64,000 nucleotides of DNA, taken from assembly GCA_002104905.1 (NCBI GenBank), contig MCFE01000327.1, positions 30,341-94,340 on the forward strand. Reading direction: 5' to 3'. Shown one piece after another: positions 33,701-44,460 of this stretch. Below the pieces are notes generated by a model. It made no database searches. It was not told the DNA's origin and worked only from the letters and a program-made list of their open reading frames with translations. The DNA comes from Basidiobolus meristosporus CBS 931.73 (taxonomy: Eukaryota > Basidiobolomycota > Basidiobolomycetes > Basidiobolales > Basidiobolaceae). The translations under genes and the position numbers were made by a program. Position 1 is the first letter of the stretch. Every line of letters starts with the position of its first letter.

Positions 33701-34310
33701 CCGCTGTTCAACCTCATATCTCGTCTGCAAGAAGCACTAGCCTCCTAGCCCCAAGGTCATTATTCAAGGATACAATGTTCAGCCCTTACCCTAAGCACTC
33801 TAGACATTCTTTTTTGCCCCTAGTCCAGGCAAGAGTTAGCATTAATTATTATAGTCAGAGTCTTGACCTAGCTATCATACATGCAAACTCGAATGGACAT
33901 CAATATGTCAACAAGCCATTCAATGGATGTCTGAATAAATAGTAAACCATATCAGTAGTTCATAGTGCTAGTGTTACATACCATACATTCATGGATTTCA
34001 TTACTGCTAACACCCTTTCACCTATTCCGGTCTTGTAGGCGCAAGTTATCCAAGCTAGTGATGCATGCACTGAGAAGAATATAATGGTGCAGTGGGATTG
34101 CTGAAAATAGGCCAAAACAACAGCCACAATGCTCCAGACTAAGGAAGATCCCCACAACTTTGGCAGGACTGCAGTAATATGAGCAAGGCGTATGCAAGAT
34201 TATGTAGTGAGGAGTCATTTGTCATGACCAATGATACTGTTCTGTCGTCGGGTATACAGGTACTCCATACAAGGCAAGGAGGTGGTGATTGAATTCCGAA
34301 AAAAGGTCAC
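30720..34310. other. No recognisable gene (3.6 kb)
   Basis: Single-copy sequence. The longest frame (30998-31375 on +, 125 codons) starts MNRFSRASKIRICEVM and has no recognisable motif. Another at 33616-33942 (108 codons) is Ser/Arg-rich and probably random. No repeats or RNA genes seen. Confidence 0.4.
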
Positions 34311-34319
34311 AAAATGTAT

Positions 34320-34560
34320 TTTCTCCAACACAATTGGTAAAACACTGAGGCTCCTTTTCGTGAAGATGTAGAACTATTTTCACAGTTGGCGGCCAAGTAT
34401 AGGTGTACTATACCTTAAAGACATACTATGGCACTATTTGGTACTCATGCTCAGTGTGGGGCTACCAACAGAACAAGACTACTTCATCAGTGTGACAGTA
34501 GACAAACTCAACCAATTAATCATCTATAGCCCCTTGAATGCAGTGAGGCCTAATATTTAC
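34320..34560 (+). repeat. CACTA Tnp2-related scrap
   Basis: 34362-34520 matches the reverse complement of 44925-45170 (actatggcactatttggtac and tcagtgtggggctac blocks). It is the ALFGTHG region of a Tnp2-like protein and is too decayed to translate. Confidence 0.5.
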
Positions 34561-35009
34561 TTGCTTTGTTCTTGCATAATAGCTTGGATTCTACCTAATG
34601 TTTAAATCTGACTACCTTTAAATGTAGCAACAACCTCTCTTGAAGCTACTGTAAAGGGAAAGGATGCTCATCAGAGTGGTGCTTCAGAAAGAGGGATAAT
34701 CAGAGAAAAAACCTAAATATGGAAATGCTGCAACCACTGAAGATGGACTATTCATATTTGAACTCAGTATGATTACAAACAAGGAACTTGAGATGTGATA
34801 TATAGACACTTGAGCATCTCAGCGTAGTACACATCAATGAGTACTTTTTACCTAACATCAAACAATATGAATTAGAAGATTCCCTTGGAAAGCAGCAGAA
34901 TACTTGATATAATTGGCAAAGAGCTATTGGAGTAAACCTCAGAAGTAAAGAAGGAAGCCACTCACCTACCTTCAAAGAAGTGCCCTATCCACCAGAAATA
35001 GCCAAGAAC

Positions 35010-35830
35010 CTGCTATTATAAGTAAATTCACAACTGAAGGACTCAGTTTCAAATTTGACTGCTCTCAATTTTAAATTACTGATCAAAATGGTACCCATGT
35101 TGCCATGAGTATTGGAGACTGGAATCCATCCAAGTCAACCTATAGTCCATAATATCTGGAAGCCAACAAAAGTAACTTAAATGAAGAAATACCAATGCAT
35201 TGCCTTGCAGATTTTTGCATATCAATCTTGATGATTTGAATAAAATTACCAAATATCAGTCAACTACCAAAGTAAGAATTGGTCCTCCAGCTGATTTGGA
35301 GTATTGAAAAGCCTGCATATATGGAAGACAAGCCATACAGCTGTTAAGAGCTCTGGGCTAACCTAAACTAAGACAAATTTGATGTAATTCACTTGGGTGC
35401 AGCACATAACTGATCATATTCATTGATGGTTATACAAGATATGGATGGGCCTATTTTGCAGCAAGAAAGAAAGATGCGCAGTCTGAGCCCTGGGAGCTTT
35501 AGCTATGATGGAGAGTGAAATTGGTGAAAAAGTTAAGACAATGTGCTCCAGAGATGGTAGTAAATATACCCCAAAACCTTTCATCCAATTCTACACAATT
35601 CATGAGATAAGGCAAGTGACTGCTCCACAATTCTCCCCATGGCATAATTGAGTGTCAGATTATACAAACAGATCTGCAACCAGTGTGGTAAAATAAACCA
35701 ATGGCCAGTTTAATACCTTCATACTGTCAGCTGAGTCCCTAGCTCCACTCAGCTCACAACATTGAAATCTCAGATATCAGCTATTTAGCAGAAAAGCAGA
35801 CTTATATTCTAGGATTTGACTATACTGAAA
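35010..35830 (+). pseudogene. Copia pre-integrase and integrase relic
   Basis: A scrap of a Ty1/copia pol gene in the opposite orientation to the element on its right. The peptide ITDQNGTHVAMSIGD, then YLEANKSNLNEEIPM (35075-35210), is the gag-pre-integrase domain and matches ITDQNGAHITLGIRD and YLEANISNLNEETPM at 39120-39233. Later pieces FITFIDGYTRYGWAYF (35410-35460) and CSRDGSKYTP (35550-35580) are the two Asp-containing blocks of the integrase core. Stops interrupt every 20-60 codons. Confidence 0.7.
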
Positions 35831-36044
35831 AGCAATGATACCAAGCCAAGCAATTAGACACAACCAACTTTCATATAAGGTCTCAATAAATGATCTAACA
35901 AGAAATGCCTACTGAAAGCCAACAACATCTCATCAGAAGCACAGTAGAATCCCAGTAGCTTATCTGTTAAGTGCTGAGCTTGAGACTTTTTATAGCAAGT
36001 TAGGAAGGGGTATTTGGTGGTACATGTGCAGTTAACTAAGTTTT

Positions 36045-36392
36045 TGTTGTAAGAGTCTTGGAGATATTGAAGTGATTGGGAGGACAAGTAGATTATGTGG
36101 TTTTCACTTAATGATTTTTTGAATGCAAAAGTAGTATTTATACTTTTACATGGTCTTGGCATAAAAAACACGTAGTATAGGTTAAGAAAGATCCCAAGAA
36201 CATGTGTGCAAAATTTGGGGCTGTTTGGACAGCTTTGAGAATTTTCATGTTCTGGGTACCTGGTATTTTGGTGAAAATATTCCAAGTAAATCCCAACAAG
36301 GAATTTGGTCAGTATTCTCTAGGATTTGAAGGTAATGATCTAAGTGACTAAGTTGAGTGAATATTTAGGTGGAATTACAAATTTTTACAACA
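36045..36392 (-). repeat. Copia 3' LTR (348 bp)
   Basis: On the minus strand it starts TGTTGTAAAAATT and ends CTCTTACAACA. A purine-rich GAGTGGGAG tract (complement of 36393-36401) precedes it. It matches 40377-40722 and the solo LTR at 17052-17400. Confidence 0.9.
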
Positions 36393-36631
36393 CTCCCACT
36401 CAGCTAAATGTTCATATTGACTAGTCCTAATTTTAACCTAAGATATTTAAACTTGTCTCTAGCTAATGGTTCAGTACATATGTCTTCAATCATTTCATCT
36501 AAAGGAGAGTAAACTAAGGTAACTTATCTATTCTATATAGCTTCACATATGAAGTAAAGTCTAATATCTATGTGCTTAGTTCTAGCACAAAAATATGGAT
36601 TTCTACCTAATTGTATACATCCTTGATTATC

Positions 36632-37380
36632 TTAAAATAAAGTAATATGTGCTTTTTGACATAGGCCTAAATTTGTAAAAAGCTTTCTTAGCCACATTGC
36701 TTTTTTTGTAGCTTCACAGGCTGCCATGTACTCTGCCTCTGTGGTAGAAAGTTCTATGGTTGGTTGCTTTCTTGAATTCCTTGAAATTGCTCCTTCACTG
36801 TAAAGAAAGGTGTATCCTGTGGTGGACTTTCTGTCCTCCAAATTTTGTCCTCAATCAGCATCAGAGTATCCCACAAGATTCTGTTCTGAATACTTACAAG
36901 TGTATCTTAAGCAGATATCAGCAGTTCCTGTTAGGTATCTAAAATCTGCTTAACTGCTGCAATATGATCAGATCCATAGTTCTGATTATGTTGGCTGACA
37001 ACTTCCACTAAATATGATATATCTGTACATGTTTCAAGCAGGATATACATCAGACTGCCAACTATAGATTGATAAGAAAAGTCAGGGCTTTCAGATGACA
37101 CCATGCACTCTTGGTTTGGTTGAGTTTTGACTAGGTTAAGGTTTGTCTCCATTGGTGTAGCTGCTGGCTTACAGTCTTCCATTTAGTACTTCTTTAGTAT
37201 ATCTTGAATATACCTGGATTGGCTTAGGGTGATAGTCTGGGTACTTCTGTCTATGGAGTACTTAATCCCTAAGTAGTAACTGAGCTCTCCCAGATCAGAC
37301 ATCTTGAACTCCTTATATAGGCTGGATTTAATCTCTTCCAATGTTTCTAGGTTATTGGTGGCTATAATAAGATCATTCAC
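36632..37380 (-). pseudogene. Copia RT C-terminal part and RNase H (broken)
   Basis: RT palm end: YVNDLIIATNNLETLEEIKS, then LGELSYYLGIKY and QSRYIQDILKKY. RNase H side: GSLMYILLETCTDISYLVEV, ADxxWA-type region lost, then EDRKSTTGYTFL and QPTIELSTTEAEYMAACEA. These are diagnostic of copia. The normal catalytic YVDD box reads YVND here (codon AAT for the first Asp), so the enzyme would be inactive even if the frames were intact. A further stop lies after the QILDT block. Confidence 0.9.
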
Positions 37381-37478
37381 ATATAGAGCTCATATCACTG
37401 GATTTGCTCTATGTGGCTTATAGCATATACTATAGTTGGCATTACTCCTTTTGAAACTCAAAGATTCCAAATAAGAAT

Positions 37479-38226
37479 CTATCTTGCAATTCTAAGCTCT
37501 GGGTGATTGTTTAAGACCATATAGGGACTTTTAAGCTTGCAGACCAAATGGGGGTTATCTTGGTCAACAAACCCATCAGGCTGGTCCATATACATGTCCT
37601 CATCAAGTGCACCATTCAAAAATGCAGCTTTTACATCCATATGTTGTATAAAAAACTTATATTTGGCTGCAATAGCCAATATTAATCTGATGGAATTAAC
37701 TTGGCCACTGGTGCAAAGGTCTCAGTATAGTCAAGTCCTTTTGTTTGAGAGTATCCTTTGGCCACAAGTCTTGCTTTGTATCTTTCAATGTACCATCAGC
37801 CTTGTATTTTGTCTTGAAGACCCATCTGCATTCAATTGATTTTTGGTTGATTGGTAATTTGACTAAGTCCCAAGTTTGATTTTCCATCAGGGCCTGATAT
37901 TCCTCAGTCATTGCAGATCTCCAAACCTTTGTCTGAGGACAATCTAGGGCTTCTTTTACAGTCTGGGGCTCATCAATATGGACTGAATAGGCATAGGCTA
38001 TGTTTGTCCCCTCATTGATATAGTAATTTGGGCTATTTCTTGTCCGATTGGATCTCCAGGCATTTGATACTGGAATGATCACTTCTGGGATATTCCTGTG
38101 CACTGTTTCAAGCTGAACCATGGTTGTAGAGTTCTCTGGAGTGAAAAAATTTTCATAGTTTTGCTCTGATTCAATCCTGACAATTGGTGGACTTGAGATC
38201 AGATTTTTGTCATCATCTGATGTCAT
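37479..38226 (-). pseudogene. Copia reverse transcriptase N-terminal part (broken)
   Basis: Conserved start of copia RT: EALDCPQTKVWRSAMTEEYQ, NQTWDLVKLP and [16 protein letters not shown] at 37700-37990. QHMDVKAAFLNGALDEDMYM (37560-37640) holds the first catalytic Asp (MDVKTAFL motif). A frame break separates the two pieces. Confidence 0.9.
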
Positions 38227-39233
38227 TTTTTGTGAAAATTATGAATTTTCATCAAACAACACATTCCTGGACTTAGCCAGCTTGTTTGCTTTGGTATTGT
38301 AGAGTCTGTATGTCTTACTTGCATAGCAGTAGCCAAAGTATATGAATTATACACCTTTTGGCGCAAATTTTGACTGATTTCCAGGCAGTTTCTTGGTATA
38401 TGCTGTACACCCAAATATTCTTAGATGTTCTGCACTTGGTCTGTACCCATACCATGCTTCAAATGGAGTAGAATCACCAAGTACTCTGTTATAACTCCTA
38501 TTTTAGAGGTATACTGCAGTGGCAACTGATTTGGCCCAAGAATCATAGGATAATTTTTGATCATGGATCAAAGATCTTGCCATATCAATTATTGATCTGT
38601 TAGCATGTTCTGCTACTCCATTTTGATATAGGGCAAATGGTCCGGTAGTCTCTTGCTTTAGCCCATGAATTTTGCAGAAGTGGATGAAGAGTTTTGAGGT
38701 ATATTCTCCACCATTGTCAGAGCAAATTTTCTTGATTTTTTCACCAGTTTTTCTCTCCACCATGGCTTTGAGCTCCCTGAGCTTAGACAGAGCTACTTCC
38801 TTTCTCTCCATGAAGTAAACCCATGTGTGTCATGTATCATCATCAACAAAAGTGATTAAATATTTCATCCCACCTAAGGATAAATTTGCATAGGTCCACA
38901 CAGATCTGAGTATATTAGATCTAATTTTTTCTTAGTATTGGTCAATCCAGAGCTCTCAAATCATTGTCTGGCTTGTTTTCCATTTATGCAGGCTTCACAA
39001 TGCTCCAAACTAGCGGGGGGATCAATTTTTACTCCGGAAATTAGCTGATCTTTGATCATTTTGTGCAAATAATCAAAATTGATGTGTCCAAATCTCCTAT
39101 GCCAAAGCATTGGTGTTTCTTCATTCAAGTTACTTATATTGGCTTCCAGATATGATTGAATATAAGCCAACTTGTATATATCTTGATCTCTGATGCCCAA
39201 AGTAATATGGGCACCATTTTGATCAGTGATCAT
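38223..39233 (-). pseudogene. Copia integrase (broken)
   Basis: HHCC zinc domain and pre-integrase: ETPMLWHRRFGHINFDYLHK with CEACINGKQARQ (38961-39130). Core: FVDDDT near 38845 holds the first Asp and is followed by an in-frame TGA; CSDNGGEYTSKLF holds the second Asp; and NGVAEHANRSIIDMARSL holds the Glu (38580-38720). The DDE residues remain, but the stop and the frame changes break the gene. Confidence 0.88.
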
Positions 39234-39541
39234 GCAACCAGAATTGTCAAAGCTGAAACTGAGTCCTTCTGCTGTGGCCTTGCTTACAGATAGTAGGTTC
39301 TTGGCTATTTCTGGTACATAGAGTACTTCATTAAAGATCAGTGTATTGCCTCCTTCACTGCTTCAAAGGTTTACTTGGATGGTTCCTTCTCCCACTGCAT
39401 CAAGTGTTCCATTGTCACCCATGAAAACCTTCTTTATTGGAATTTCTTGATAATGGGTAAGAAGTTCTTTTTGGTGTGTTAAGTGTTGAAATGCTCCAAA
39501 GTCTATATACCACATCTGAGAATCCATGTTTGTGATCATTT

Positions 39542-40369
39542 TTAGTGCAGATGCAAATAGTCTATCTTCTGTTGTTGCAGCATTTCCATATTCAGGCTTC
39601 TTTTGCTGATTATCTCTCTTTTTGAGACACCAGTCTGATGTGTGTCCTTTTCTTTAGCAGTAGTTGCAAAACAGGTTTCTGTTGCCTTTGTAGGGTCTTG
39701 GGTACCTCCTTTGTTGGTTATCATTGTATATTAAAGCATTTACTTCTTCTTTCTTATTGGTGCCTGATTTTCTTAATTCTTCATCCAGGAGCCTTCCATA
39801 TATATAGTTTAAGGTCATATCTTCAGTTCTGGACTCTAGGACTGATACAAGGCTCTGAAACTTGTGGTCAGGCTATTCAGGATGGTTACTATCACATCCT
39901 CATCAGTAGTTGGTATGTGCATAGATTCCATTTCATCCACCAGCAGGGTAATTCTGTTAATTAGATTTTTCATTTCTTCTCCTGGCAGCATCTTTGCAGT
40001 AAGGAGTTTTTGTCTCAGATACATTTCCTTAGTAGCTGAACATGACTGGCAGGTGGCTTCTAATACTTTCCAGGCATTCTTTGCCATTTTTGCTCTTGAG
40101 CATTGAATTAGCAATTTGTCCTTGGCATTAAAGCAAATGCAGTTAAAGGCACTTTGTACTTTCAACTGGTGCTTTATGGCTTCCTCTCCCACATTTTTAG
40201 GAGGGCATTCTTCTCCCATGACATTATCCCAAAGGCCTCTTTCTTGTAGCAGCATCTTCATCTTTGCCTTCCACACTTGGTAGTTAGATCCATCCAACTT
40301 TTCAGCAGAGGGAAAAATTCCAGTAATAGCAGTAGTAGACATTGCCGAGAGTGACAGCTTAGGGCTCAT
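39542..40369 (-). pseudogene. Copia gag with zinc knuckle (broken)
   Basis: Capsid gene of the element. The first ATG inside the 5' LTR boundary is at 40369, with a second at 40342 (MSTTAITGIFPSAEKLDG). The UBN2/copia-type gag domain (39836-40342) has LDGSNYQVWKAKMKMLLQER, KNAWKVLEATCQS and LINRITLLVDEMESM. A frame break follows. A C-x2-C-x4-H-x4-C zinc knuckle (CNYC...GHTSDWC) is visible near 39630-39665, with a stop codon inside it. Confidence 0.85.
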
Positions 40370-40376
40370 AACCTCT

Positions 40377-40722
40377 TGTAGGAGTCTTGGAGATATTGGA
40401 AGTGATTTGGAGAACAAGTAGATTATGTGGTTTTCACTTAATGATTTATTCAATGTAAAAGTAGTGTTTATACTTTTACATGGTCTTGGCATAACAAACA
40501 CATAGTATAGATTAAGAAAGGTCCCAAGAACATGTGTGCAAAGTTTGGGGCTGTTTGGACAACTTAGCTGATTTTCATGTTCTGGGTACCTGGTATTTTG
40601 GTGAAAATATTCCAAGTAAATTCCAACAAGGAATTTGGTCAGTATTCTCTAGGATATGAAGGTAATGATCTAAGTGACTAAGTTATGTGAATATCTAGGT
40701 GGAAATACAAATTTTTACAACA
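40377..40722 (-). repeat. Copia 5' LTR (346 bp)
   Basis: Partner of 36045-36392 with a small number of differences. Its inner end has lost the terminal ACA of CTTACAACA. Confidence 0.88.
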
Positions 40723-41453
40723 TTTACAAGTGAATTAAGTGAAGGGTCATTTTGATAATGCTCACAGAATCGTTAATACAACAAAGAGGAGTCAAAATAG
40801 AGTTAATTGGCACTGGAGGCATAAAAAAAGAAAGTAGCAGCATAACAGCAAATATGGCCAATTTGAACACCTGTGAATTGCAGGAAAGCAGAGTATGCTG
40901 ATGCAAGTAGCCCTTCCTTAAAGTGGGGATGTGTATAGCATATACAAGTGCTGGGTCTTTAGTATGTTAAGTATGATGTGTAAACTGCTGTATCTGAGGG
41001 TCACCATCTGTATTCTCTAACAGGATTGTGTGTAGCATGATGATAGCAGTACCATTGTCTAATAAATGGGTTCTGACATGGCCAGAGTCTCAAACTGAGC
41101 CTGGCTCTGAAATAGTGCATTTTGATAGAGTAGGAAAGAGACATAAAGGCACTTGGTAGTGTATTTCTGCAAGAGGTTTGAGGGAGATATGGAGCTGTGT
41201 AGTATAGGCAGTGAGCCATGCACTTCTCAAGCACAGTGTTATCTCTTGCTGAAAAATTAAGTAGAGGGAAACCAAGATCCAGCACTGGTAACACAAACTG
41301 CTTCAGAAGAATCTGAGCCCTTGACAGCGGAGTTATAGGTGAAGTAACATCTATCGACTTGGGCAGTACCTGCTTAGCCAAGTGAATCCTGGTTTTCAGA
41401 TGGGCTTTGCTGTCAATAGCTTCAGGTAGAAATAGGAACCTAAGACAAGTGAC
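40723..41453. other. Unidentified repeat-like sequence
   Basis: About 730 bp between the copia LTR and the LPMO remnant. A 126-codon minus-strand frame (41001-41381, with PITPLSRAQILLKQFVLPVL) is not recognised. Since the LPMO gene is cut at its right edge, this piece probably arrived with a rearrangement or element. Confidence 0.35.
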
Positions 41454-41903
41454 TGTGTTAATGCGGAAGGAAACAAAGAGTACTACATGAACTGTATTGA
41501 CATTGTTGTTGATGGCGGAACCCTAGGTGGAACGGTCACTAACCCCAAGCTGATAGTGGTTAACCTTCCTGGCTACCCTACCATCTCCGAATTTGCTTTT
41601 GGTCAGGGAGATGGCCATGAGCTGCTAGATAAACGGCCCATCATCTCGGCCGGGGCTACGGATGGCGGTTCGACTCCTGATCCTACCACCACTTCCACCA
41701 AACCAACTGCCAGCACTAACCCAGGCTCATGTGCCGGGGTAGTCACGTGGAAGGCAAGCTCCTTATACAATACTGATCAAAGAGTGGCCTATGGCGGCCA
41801 TCTTTGGCAAGCCAAATGGTGGATGCAGAATGAAATCCCAGGCCAGCAAGGAGTTTGGACTGATTTGGGGGGGCGTGCTAATTCCGAATTTTGTCTTCAT
41901 TGA
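41454..41903 (+). pseudogene. AA11-like chitin LPMO C-terminus with CBM5/12 (5'-truncated)
   Basis: The remnant of a lytic polysaccharide monooxygenase that would oxidise chitin. The frame upstream of the first ATG (41487) is homologous too: VNAEGNKEYYMNCIDIVV carries the YMNC block and active-site Tyr typical of the C-terminal half of AA11. ANLPGYPTI-like NLPGYPTISEF and LLDKRPI follow. After a Pro/Thr linker comes a CBM5/12 domain (TWKASSLYNTDQRVAYGGHL then WQAKWW and GVWTDLGG). The N-terminal half with the His-brace residues is missing: the homologous sequence begins at about 41454, where the unidentified repeat-like piece ends. No promoter is seen, so it is not expected to be functional. 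Confidence 0.65.
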
Positions 41904-41965
41904 AACAATAAACAAACCGATTCCACCAAATCATCGTAGAAGTGCATGAAATTGGGATGAGATGA

Positions 41966-42084
41966 ATCGCCATTGCTAATTGGGGTGCATTGTGGTGTAT
42001 TGCCATTGCTTATTCGGATGAGCTGTGGTGTATTGCCACCGGTGATTAGGACGAGCTATGGTGTGTTTTCACCGATAATTGGGA
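41966..42084 (+). repeat. 33-bp minisatellite
   Basis: Units 41966-41998, 41999-42031 and 42032-42064 and a partial one to 42084, with consensus ATTGCCATTGCTTATTCGG and then a GAGCTGTGGTGT end. The period is exactly 33, so it reads as an 11-residue repeat (CGVLP..IR.S) in one frame. It lies between the LPMO remnant and the chitinase pseudogene. Confidence 0.85.
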
Positions 42085-42266
42085 GCAGTAGACGAAGGTT
42101 CAAAGAGAGTCCCGAAAGGTCAGGTAGAGATATTTGGAATAGGAAGGATCGACAAATTCGTGACCATGTCAGCGGATTCCCATAATTGGACTAATTGACA
42201 GTTAGCATTCTTGACATTGATCAGTTCTTTCCTGAGTCCGCACCTCTACATTTGGTAGGTAGCAGC

Positions 42267-42274
42267 TATAAAAG
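42267..42274 (+). promoter_or_regulatory. TATA box of the chitinase pseudogene
   Basis: TATAAAAG, 20 bases upstream of the first in-frame-type ATG (42287) and 27 upstream of the ATG at 42294. Confidence 0.5.
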
Positions 42275-42293
42275 CTTCCGGACCCTATGGTGT

Positions 42294-43157
42294 ATGGCAA
42301 CAACGAAATATGCAGCTTACTGGATTTTTGCTCTCCGCCCTCTCCGTTTGCCATCATCCTTGCCCCCACAGTGCTAGCCGCCGATGATAAGGTGATCGTT
42401 GGGTACTACGTTCCATGGGGGAATGTGCAACCCAGCCAGCTTAGCTTCGACAAGGTCACCTATATCAATTACTGTAAGCTCCATTGGGTGGTGATGGCGG
42501 ATCCAGGTTACTAATCTCACATTTCTCCCGAAGGATTCGGGGTGCTAACCGAGAAAAACGATCCAACCAACATCTTCATCGACACTGACTACGATGGGCC
42601 AGCCATCCGTGAGCTAAAGCAACGGGCCGCCGCCAAAGGAGTCAAGGTTCAGATCTCCCTTGGGGATGGACAGGGAGCCAAACGCTCTCGCCGGTCTAAG
42701 TTTCGGCCTTCGTCCCCTACTTTGCCTTCATCAACATCATGGCCTACGATATGAACGGTGGCTGGTTAGCTACCATCGACCCGAACGCTCCATTCGACTA
42801 AGACACCAAGGGTGGAGATCCATTCTCATTCCGTCAAGCGTCCAAGGCCTAGAGCTTCCGAATGCCGTCCAGGTTGTCCGTCAGCCAGATACCACTTAAC
42901 CACCAACATCTAGTGTAACAATGACTTCCACCACTTGCTCAGCTACCAAGCCCACCACCACCTCAGCACCCACCGCGACCCCAGCACTAGGAACCGGTGT
43001 TTGCGATGGAGTTTCCGCCTGGAAATTAACAGTCGCTTACAACAGGACACGAAAGGTAACTTACAACGGTCATATCTGGCCAGTCAAATGGTGGACTCAG
43101 AATGATACTCCCGGAAACAACGGCCAAAATGTGCGGACCGATCTTGGCGCTTGCTAG
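42294..43157 (+). pseudogene. GH18 chitinase with CBM5/12, broken and lacking the active site
   Basis: A secreted chitinase relic. MATTKYAAYWIFALRPL starts a signal peptide, then a frameshift leads to VIVGYYVPWGNVQPSQLSFD (first barrel strand). A probable intron follows (GTAAGC at ~42475, TACTAAT at ~42511, AG at ~42534). Joining these ends makes a TGA codon at the junction, so a mutation has occurred. VLTEKNDPTNIFIDTDYDGP and VQISLGG-type sequence follow. A one-base deletion and a large internal deletion remove the DxxDxDxE catalytic motif. The barrel resumes at FINIMAYDMNGGW, with TAA and TAG stops after it. A Thr/Ser linker and a CBM5/12 domain (AYNRTRKVTYNGHIW, VKWWTQND) end it. Confidence 0.8.
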
Positions 43158-44420
43158 ATAAGTCGAAGCGAAGGGGGAGCAAGTGCGAACCAATTTTTGC
43201 CTCCCCATCTCTGAAATCACCAACTTGATTCTTTCCTAACTTGGAGCTTAGATTCATTACTTTGTATACTTGTCTCATACATGTCAGCCTGATGGTTGGT
43301 AACATAGTCCTTGTGCTGTTACCAGGTAGTCAGGTCGGAACGCGAATGATTTTGTGAATTCGGCTCAGACAACTGTATAGACAGAATAGCCTATGCTATC
43401 TAAACCTAACTCCATGTCGCATTTATAACTAACCGGCCAAATCAACTAGCACCTCAAATAACTTGATTTTCAACCAACCGGGGATTCTTTCGGGCCACAA
43501 TGGAGTACATGTCGAATCATTCATCACTAGCTATACAATAAAATAAACGACTTTTTCCCGCTCAAATACAGTTGCTGGGATATCTTACAGGAGCAGACAT
43601 ATGGCGCAACAACCATCTTCGACTTGTGACTTTTGCTCAGTTGTACATCAATATCATTGGTCCAAGATTTGCCATTGTCATGACGACCATAGGTCATGCT
43701 GTTGATAGACACTCAAGTGGCGTTTGGCAAACCTTTGATAACTTTCAATCCATTTGTATTTATGAGTCTGAGAAGAGTGTCTCCGTCCGATATTTAGGCA
43801 ATTGGAGACAATGCCACAGTATTTCTGCCACCTTAGTAAATATCTCCCCCAATTAGCTGGACAGTTACGTGGAGACAGCATTCTCTCTCACTTGGCCTAT
43901 TTGATCAAACCCCACACAAAAGGCAACACAAATCTGCTCCATCCTGAGTTGTGTAAGGCTGATAGTCCATGTGCTAATCGTGATGAGTTGTGTAGGTATT
44001 GACCCGGTGGGATTCGAACCTTGAACGATAAGTATGCGACCAATCACTTGGTACTCAACCGAATGGAAATAGAAGATTGGAACCATACGCAAGTAGAAGA
44101 TCCCTACTATAAAAAGTATCCAGCTCATCCACGTTGAGCAAACAAACGAGTATTCCACATCGTCTCCTCCCAATCACCATCACGACTCTTGACGTAATTG
44201 AACGACACATGCTGTCCATTCGCTCTGGGAGCCGCCGTAGCAGTCAAGCTAATAAATACAAATGCTCGAGGTACAGCCGTTAGTATACTGAGAGTGAGAC
44301 AAGGCGCCTATCGTACCAGACTTGAGTTTCTCACACGTACACTAGTAATAGTGATATATACATGATTTCACCTTACCATGGCATGGGAAAAGAGTAGGGT
44401 GGTACAGTGGGCAGATTCGA
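43158..44420. other. No recognisable gene (1.26 kb)
   Basis: A tRNA-like scrap on the minus strand lies near 44000-44060 (see rejected items). Otherwise nothing is recognised. Confidence 0.4.
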
Positions 44421-44422
44421 CT

Positions 44423-44429
44423 ATATAGG
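44423..44429 (+). promoter_or_regulatory. TATA box of the cysteine-rich precursor
   Basis: TATATAG, 32 bases before the start codon at 44461. Confidence 0.6.
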
Positions 44430-44460
44430 AGGACTCTTCCGTGCTTGATGTTCAGCAATC

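Larger units (their letters stand above)
36045..40722 (-). mobile_element. Ty1/copia retrotransposon, near full length but dead
   Basis: A 4.7-kb element with two LTRs about 347 bp long and, on the minus strand, gag, zinc knuckle, pre-integrase, integrase, reverse transcriptase and RNase H in the copia order (integrase before RT). Frames are broken by stops and small indels, and the RT catalytic box is changed. It is the best preserved element in the window and is the source family for LTR scraps at 11857, 17052, 45475 and 52334. Confidence 0.92.

Noticed and set aside
43995-44075. tRNA gene on the minus strand (GGTTCGAATCCCACC near 44010)
   Set aside because: The B box is perfect, but the T stem has three mismatches and no matching 5' acceptor strand, D arm or anticodon stem could be placed upstream. 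It is at best a tRNA fragment.
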